Source: CAZDUS01 sp964609375
GTDB taxonomy: Bacteria; Verrucomicrobiota; Kiritimatiellia; CAIKKV01; CAITUY01
NCBI GenBank assembly: GCA_964609375.1
Contig: CAZSSA010000114.1
Coordinates: forward strand, 1-5,977
Length of the DNA stretch: 5,977 bases
Direction of reading: 5' to 3'
Position numbers and translations under genes: made by a program. Of the stretch, positions 1-3,684 are shown piece after piece (the stretch's first letter is position 1; each line of letters opens with the position of its first letter). The notes under the pieces were generated by a model. The model saw only the letters and a list, made by a program, of their open reading frames with translations. It did no database searches and was not told where the DNA came from.

Positions 1-87
1 AACCATCAACCATCCCCCATCAACCATCAACCATCCCCCATCAACCATCAACCATTCCCCATCAACCATCAACCATCCCCCATTCCC
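1..87. repeat. Heptameric tandem repeat array with 21-bp higher-order period
   Basis: From position 4 to 87 the sequence divides without slippage into twelve 7-bp units. Unit A is CATCAAC, unit B is CATCCCC, and B' is CATTCCC. The order is A B A A B A A B' A A B B', so the main super-repeat is A-A-B (21 bp). Bases 1-3 (AAC) look like the end of another A unit, so the array probably continues beyond the left edge. Read on the minus strand it is ATGGTTG/ATGGGGG. Heptameric intergenic repeats of similar composition are known from other bacteria, for example the STRR repeats of cyanobacteria, and appear to expand by slippage. The array lies just past the 3' end of the minus-strand esterase gene. 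I see no gene in it. It is not a CRISPR array because there are no unique spacers. Confidence 0.93.
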
Positions 88-100
88 CCCCCCCGCCCCC
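84..100. other. C/G homopolymer tract next to the esterase stop codon
   Basis: After the last heptamer comes a run of ten C (85-94), a single G at 95 and five C (96-100). The esterase stop codon (CTA on the plus strand, TAG on the minus) starts at 101. On the esterase's sense strand the stop is therefore followed at once by G5-C-G10, then by further G-runs in the repeat. Such RNA could fold as a G-quadruplex and affect 3'-end formation or stability. That is inference; the tract itself is plain. Homopolymers this long are also prone to sequencing or assembly length error. Confidence 0.7.
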
Positions 101-1072
101 CTACTCCGCCAGCTCCATCATGAACCGGAATGTCCGGTCAGCATGCCCCGGAAGCCCCTCATGCCCAAAGTCCGGATATATCGCCAGATCCTTCTCAGCC
201 GTAATCTTATTGTACGCGGCAAACTGCGTGGAAGGCGGACAAATGGTATCCATCAATCCAACACCCATCAGCGTCTTGGCCCGAATACGCGGCGCCAGGA
301 ATTGCAGATCGATATAACCCAATCGAGTAAAGATTTCCGTCTCCCGCGCATGCATGGGATCGAACAGCCGGAAAAACGTCTTCAATTCCGCATAGGCATC
401 TTTGCACAAATCCATATCCCATACCCGCTTATAATCACACAAAAACGGATAGGACGGTGCCGCCAACCGAACACGCGGCTCCAGCGACACACACGCCAGC
501 GTCAAAGCCCCTCCCTGTGAACCGCCAACCGCCCCGACTCTGGCAGCATCCACCTCGTCAAACCCCATCACAATCCGGGCCAACTGGGCTGTGTCGAGAT
601 AGATATATCGGAACAAAAGACGGCGCGGATCGGGATCGTCCAGACCGCGGATAATATGTCCGTGATGCGTATTCCCAAGAATCTGCAGGTTGTCTTCGCT
701 CATCCCGCCCTGCCCGCGGCAATCGAGCGAGGCCACGCAAAACCCTTCTGCCACATAGGGCAACTTGTCGACCCACTCGCCCGAATGCCCCGTGTATCCA
801 TGAAACTGCAACATGGCTGGCCCCTTGCCCTTTCGGCGCGCCGGCCTTAAATATTTCGCATGAACCCGCGCACCGCCAACCCCGGTGAACCACAAATCAA
901 AACACTCCGCCAGACGCGAGGAAAGTTTGTCGTTCCGCTTCAATTCCACAGCCGGATCGACGGCATCCAACTCGCGCAACGAGGCGTCCCAATACGCATC
1001 GAAATCCGCCGGCTTCGGATTCACCCCTTGATACACCAACAACTCGGACAACGGTTTGTCAATCAACGGCAT
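101..1072 (-). CDS. CE7-family acetyl-xylan esterase / cephalosporin-C deacetylase
   Basis: This 323-residue alpha/beta hydrolase has the full signature of carbohydrate esterase family 7, which removes acetyl groups from acetylated sugars, xylo-oligosaccharides and cephalosporin C. Visible motifs are RGQ at residues 119-121 (in DCRGQGG), GGSQG at 183-187 with nucleophile Ser185, the acid Asp275 (GLMDTICPP) and His304-Glu305 (DFGHEGLP). HGY at 91-93 fits the oxyanion-hole tyrosine region. The DFDAYW segment near residues 23-28 is typical of the family N-terminus. The length matches characterised enzymes of about 320-325 residues. There is no signal peptide, so it probably acts in the cytoplasm on imported acetylated sugars, often as a hexamer in this family. 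The ATG at 1070-1072 is supported by AGGAG six bases upstream. The gene is divergent from the transporter and has no carbohydrate genes beside it here, so its natural substrate is open. Confidence 0.93.
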   Translation of the reverse strand: MPLIDKPLSELLVYQGVNPKPADFDAYWDASLRELDAVDPAVELKRNDKLSSRLAECFDLWFTGVGGARVHAKYLRPARRKGKGPAMLQFHGYTGHSGEWVDKLPYVAEGFCVASLDCRGQGGMSEDNLQILGNTHHGHIIRGLDDPDPRRLLFRYIYLDTAQLARIVMGFDEVDAARVGAVGGSQGGALTLACVSLEPRVRLAAPSYPFLCDYKRVWDMDLCKDAYAELKTFFRLFDPMHARETEIFTRLGYIDLQFLAPRIRAKTLMGVGLMDTICPPSTQFAAYNKITAEKDLAIYPDFGHEGLPGHADRTFRFMMELAE

Positions 1073-1078
1073 GGATCA

Positions 1079-1083
1079 CTCCT
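1079..1083 (-). promoter_or_regulatory. Shine-Dalgarno sequence of the esterase gene
   Basis: CTCCT on the plus strand reads AGGAG on the minus strand, six bases before the ATG at 1070-1072. It fixes the esterase start and is the best-placed ribosome binding site in the window. Confidence 0.75.
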
Positions 1084-1101
1084 GTTTGGATAAAAGCGGA
1101 T

Positions 1102-1130
1102 ATGTCACACATTTCAGCCGGTTCTGTCAA
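1102..1130 (-). promoter_or_regulatory. Candidate sigma-70-type promoter for the esterase gene
   Basis: On the minus strand a perfect TTGACA -35 hexamer (plus-strand TGTCAA, 1125-1130) is followed after 17 bases by TGACAT (plus-strand 1102-1107), a weak -10 that keeps only the first T and final AT. Transcription would start near 1095, leaving a short leader that contains the AGGAG site. The -35 and spacing are convincing and the -10 is poor. The host's promoter consensus is unknown. Confidence 0.35.
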
Positions 1131-1196
1131 TCACCACCAACCCGCCACCAAAATCCACTGTTTTCAACCATGGCCGTTTTATTGTACTGTCCCGCC

Positions 1197-2858
1197 ATGG
1201 CCAAGCAGCAGTGGAGCGGAAAACTGGGCGTCATCCTTGCCGTGGCTGGCAGCGCGGTCGGCCTTGGGAACTTCCTGCGTTTCCCCGGTCAGGCCGTCAA
1301 TAATGGTGGCGGGGCCTTCCTGATCCCCTATTTCATTTCACTCCTGCTACTGGGCCTCCCGCTGATGTGGATCGAATGGACCATCGGCCGCTTCGGGGGT
1401 GGCTTCGGACACAGCACCGCCCCGGGCATGTTCCACACGCTTTGGAACAAGAACCGCTTCATAAAATATTTCGGGGTGATCGGCATCTTCGGCCCCACCG
1501 TCATCTTCATCTACTATACCTATATCGAATCATGGCTGCTGGCCTACAGCTTCTTCGCCATCACCGGCCGTTACAACGCCTGCACCGATTACCAGTCCAT
1601 GAGTGATTTTCTCAACGCCTTCCGCGGTTTGACGACGAACAGCCATTTCCAGGGGATTGGCACCGCCTACCTGTTCTTTGTCATCACCTTTGCCATGAAT
1701 CTCTGGATTCTCGCCCGCGGCATCAAGGGCGGTATCGAACGCGTCTGCAAAATCGCCCTGCCCGCCCTCTTCCTGATGGCCATTGTCCTGATGATCCGGG
1801 TCTTCACCCTCGGCACCCCCGACCCCGCGCACCCGGAGAACAATGTCGTTGCCGGATTGGGTTTCCTGTGGAATCCCGATTGGTCAAAACTCTGGAATGC
1901 AGACGCCTGGCGCCAGTTCACCACGACCCCGGGCGTCTCACCGGAACGGCTGGCGCTTCTCGGTACGGCGCTGAACGGCAAGGTTTGGCTGGCGGCCGCC
2001 GGACAAATCTTTTTCACGCTCAGCGTCGGCATCGGCGTCATCCTCACCTACGCCAGTTACCTCTCACGCCGGGATGACGTCGCGCTCTCGGGACTGACCG
2101 CCACCTCGGCCAACGAGGCCGCCGAGGTTATCCTGGGCGGCAGCATCGTCATCCCCGCCGCCTTTGCCTTCTTCGGGGCCGCCGCCACGCTGCAGGCCAG
2201 TTCCAGCATTTTCGACCTCGGCTTTAAAACCATGCCCCTCGTATTGCTACAGGCGGGCTACGGCAACGCCCTTGGATTCATCTGGTTCACCCTCCTTTTC
2301 CTTGCCGGCATCACCTCGTCGATCTCGTTAGCCCAGCCGGCCATTGCCTTTCTGGAGGATGAATTCACCCTGTCCCGCCGGGAATCCATCACCATCTTCG
2401 GGGTCATTACCTTCCTGCTATGCCAACTCGCCATTTTCGGCCTCGGCGCCGGCGTGGTGGATGAACTGGACTTCTGGGGCGGCACCTTCTGCCTCGTCCT
2501 GTTCGGCACCGTCGAAACCATCCTGTTCGGCTGGGTCTTCGGCATGGATAAAGCCTGGACGGAACTGCACGCCGGATCGGACATCACCATCCCGCGCCTC
2601 TACCGATGGATCATCCGCTATGTCACCCCTGTCTTCCTGCTCGTCATCCTTGCCGCCTACTTGATTCAGGACGGGGTTCCCCTGTTGAAACTTGAGCATG
2701 TGAAACCGGAAAACAAACTGCCCATCCTGTTGACGCGGGTGATTCTGATCCTTCTCTTCTCACTACTCTCCTGCCTGGTCTGGATCGCCTGGAGCCGCAA
2801 AACACCAGGCCCATCAACACCCCCCGACGAACCCCGCCCGGAGAAATCAGCACCATGA
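1197..2858 (+). CDS. LeuT-like Na+-dependent amino acid symporter (NSS/SNF family)
   Basis: This 553-residue, twelve-helix inner-membrane protein is very like the Aquifex transporter LeuT. TM1 carries AGSAVGLGNFLRFP (residues 17-30). Equivalents of the LeuT Na2 ligands are Gly18, Val21, Ala370, Thr373 and Ser374; those of Na1 are Ala20, Asn25, Thr274 and Asn306. Gate residues Arg28/Asp425 and Asp388 are kept, as is Tyr107 in TM3. Glu310 stands where LeuT has Glu290, the mark of chloride-independent members. Pocket changes against LeuT include Ser19 for Asn21, Ile103 for Val104, Ile279 for Phe259 and Leu378 for Ile359, so a neutral amino acid is likely but which one is unclear. About 25 extra residues (near 235-262) sit in the loop before TM6. 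I chose ATG 1197 because it places Trp6 as in LeuT. The ATG at 1170 adds nine residues, and starts further upstream run into antisense esterase sequence. No Shine-Dalgarno is evident. A small membrane gene overlaps the stop codon. Confidence 0.95.
   Translation: MAKQQWSGKLGVILAVAGSAVGLGNFLRFPGQAVNNGGGAFLIPYFISLLLLGLPLMWIEWTIGRFGGGFGHSTAPGMFHTLWNKNRFIKYFGVIGIFGPTVIFIYYTYIESWLLAYSFFAITGRYNACTDYQSMSDFLNAFRGLTTNSHFQGIGTAYLFFVITFAMNLWILARGIKGGIERVCKIALPALFLMAIVLMIRVFTLGTPDPAHPENNVVAGLGFLWNPDWSKLWNADAWRQFTTTPGVSPERLALLGTALNGKVWLAAAGQIFFTLSVGIGVILTYASYLSRRDDVALSGLTATSANEAAEVILGGSIVIPAAFAFFGAAATLQASSSIFDLGFKTMPLVLLQAGYGNALGFIWFTLLFLAGITSSISLAQPAIAFLEDEFTLSRRESITIFGVITFLLCQLAIFGLGAGVVDELDFWGGTFCLVLFGTVETILFGWVFGMDKAWTELHAGSDITIPRLYRWIIRYVTPVFLLVILAAYLIQDGVPLLKLEHVKPENKLPILLTRVILILLFSLLSCLVWIAWSRKTPGPSTPPDEPRPEKSAP
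2840..2843 (+). promoter_or_regulatory. Shine-Dalgarno sequence of the small transporter-associated gene
   Basis: GGAG lies inside the last codons of the transporter gene, eleven bases before the ATG at 2855. The spacing is slightly long but usable. Together with the ATGA overlap it indicates translational coupling of the two genes. Confidence 0.5.
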
Positions 2859-2953
2859 CACCCAGTGGATGGATTTTTATGCTGGCAAGCTGGACCTTGA
2901 TCCTGGGCTTTTTGGGCTATTGCCTCTACCGCACTTTCCGCAACTCGGGCTAG
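2855..2953 (+). CDS. Single-span membrane peptide, probable small subunit of the NSS transporter
   Basis: A 32-codon frame opens with an ATG overlapping the transporter's TGA (ATGA, 2855-2858) and ends at TAG 2951-2953. The peptide starts MTPSGW. Residues 7-25 form one unbroken hydrophobic helix rich in Leu, Ile, Phe and Gly, followed by a basic tail with Arg26 and Arg29 (RTFRNSG). By the positive-inside rule the C-terminus faces the cytoplasm. Tiny one-helix proteins encoded directly after NSS transporters are a known arrangement: MetS, encoded with MetP in Corynebacterium glutamicum, is required for methionine and alanine uptake. The position, size and topology fit that role. The sequence assignment is from memory of the pattern, not an alignment, and this peptide is shorter than MetS (about 60 residues). 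Its stop codon interlocks with that of thyX. Confidence 0.75.
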   Translation: MTPSGWIFMLASWTLILGFLGYCLYRTFRNSG

Positions 2954-2955
2954 CC
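2948..2955. other. Palindrome GGCTAGCC formed by two interlocked convergent stop codons
   Basis: The small membrane gene ends GGC-TAG on the plus strand and thyX ends GGC-TAG on the minus strand. The two codon pairs overlap so that CTAG (2950-2953) supplies both stop codons and GGCTAGCC reads the same on both strands. The two genes share four bases and have no intergenic space. Any transcription terminator for either gene must therefore lie inside the opposing coding sequence, and I saw no clear hairpin plus U-run there. Confidence 0.85.
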
Positions 2956-3543
2956 TTTAAACTCCACCATCAGGTCGCCAAAGACATTCGGCGCCTGCCG
3001 GTGCAGTTCCTTCAGCATGATCAGGCAGGCCTCGCGAATCTCCCATTGCGCCCGCCGGTGACAGCGCACCTTGAACACATGCCGCCACTCGCGAAAATTG
3101 GCCGACACAATCATTTCGGTCGTGCAGGCATTCGGGAGCACAAACCGGGCATCCTCTTTCTTCAGTCCAGCCTTCAGCCACTTCGTGTACATCCCGCGAA
3201 TGAGTTCCATGTCACGGTTGAACTCCTCGCCCTGCTCCCTGGTAACCGCCGGAGGCACCACCCAGGTAAAGTTGCTTTCAGAGACATAGCGCTGGCTCTT
3301 TTGCGACACCGCCAGCAGGCGGTGGCGGACCAGTTGATGCGTCATCGCGCGGGAGACCTCTTCCACGCGAAAGCTCGCGTAGGCATGCTCGAATGGCGAC
3401 TCGTGCCCCATGGCAATCAGTTTGGGCAGCAGTTGCCCCATCGTTTCCGGCGCCATGGCGTCTTCACTCTGGTAACACGTGCGCGCCGCCATTTCGATAA
3501 TCCGTTCCGGATCCGGCGTACAGGCAAGAAGTTCAACTTTCAT
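2950..3543 (-). CDS. thyX: Flavin-dependent thymidylate synthase ThyX
   Basis: ThyX converts dUMP to dTMP using methylenetetrahydrofolate as carbon donor and reduced FAD for the hydride step, replacing the unrelated ThyA. The 197-residue product carries the diagnostic RHR-X7-S motif: Arg73-His74-Arg75 to Ser83, followed by QRY (84-86), the region that binds dUMP and FAD. The C-terminal half has the usual ThyX block around residues 138-172 (CTTEMIVSANFREWRHVF, then AQWEIR), with Arg160 at the expected phosphate-binding arginine position. The N-terminus MKVELLACTPDPE, from ATG 3541-3543, matches the normal family start. A GTG at 3568-3570 would add nine residues (MAGNLYDAG), which look less conserved. 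Neither start has a well-spaced ribosome site: AGGA lies about 17 bases before the ATG, and AAGG abuts the GTG. Folate-cycle neighbours are absent here. The gene converges on the transporter unit and diverges from the kinase. Confidence 0.95.
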   Translation of the reverse strand: MKVELLACTPDPERIIEMAARTCYQSEDAMAPETMGQLLPKLIAMGHESPFEHAYASFRVEEVSRAMTHQLVRHRLLAVSQKSQRYVSESNFTWVVPPAVTREQGEEFNRDMELIRGMYTKWLKAGLKKEDARFVLPNACTTEMIVSANFREWRHVFKVRCHRRAQWEIREACLIMLKELHRQAPNVFGDLMVEFKG

Positions 3544-3596
3544 GCCCGCATCATACAGGTTTCCTGCCACCCTTCAAGGCAACACAGTAATGGTCC

Positions 3597-3626
3597 ATGC
3601 AATGCTTGTGTTTTTTTAAATTGCAT
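3597..3626. repeat. Inverted repeat ATGCAAT-N16-ATTGCAT in the thyX/kinase divergent region
   Basis: Perfect 7-bp arms at 3597-3603 and 3620-3626 are separated by 16 bases that include a T7 run (3611-3617). The repeat sits in the 141-bp gap between the divergent thyX and kinase starts, where a dimeric regulator could act on either gene. The arms are short enough that chance is possible. No coding frame was found in 3544-3684. Confidence 0.45.
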
Positions 3627-3633
3627 CCATGAA

Positions 3634-3661
3634 TTGGCTTTGGGATTCTCACGGGGATAAC
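3634..3661 (+). promoter_or_regulatory. Candidate promoter for the hybrid kinase gene
   Basis: TTGGCT (3634-3639) and GATAAC (3656-3661) are 16 bases apart. Each matches four of six sigma-70 consensus positions, including ATAA in the -10. Transcription would begin near 3668, about 17 bases before the ATG at 3685. This is a weak, unaided match and the host consensus is unknown. Confidence 0.3.
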
Positions 3662-3684
3662 GGTTGCGTTCGCGAAAGCTCACT

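Noticed and set aside
1..94. CRISPR array
   Set aside because: The repeat is 7 bp (21 bp superperiod) with no unique spacers and no cas gene in view.
1056..1196. N-terminal extension of the transporter from an ATG at 1056
   Set aside because: It would start inside the esterase gene on the opposite strand, and the added 47 residues resemble no transporter sequence. The family N-terminus starts near 1197.
2900..3010. Bidirectional terminator at the transporter/thyX convergence
   Set aside because: Only the 8-bp palindrome GGCTAGCC is present. It has no loop and no flanking A and T tracts able to make a stable stem with a U-run.
3544..3570. GTG start of thyX at 3568-3570
   Set aside because: It adds nine residues not typical of ThyX, whose usual start is MKV-like, and its AAGG is directly against the codon. 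It remains possible, since the ATG at 3543 also lacks a good ribosome site.
3604..3626. Rho-independent terminator at the T7 run
   Set aside because: The T-run lies inside the loop of the inverted repeat, not after a GC-rich stem, and no gene is transcribed toward it on the plus strand.
2869..3660. Long plus-strand open frame of 263 codons
   Set aside because: It is antisense to almost all of thyX, is rich in His, Arg and Leu as expected from antisense of a GC-rich gene, and has no recognisable motif. ThyX carries the diagnostic RHR-X7-S motif.
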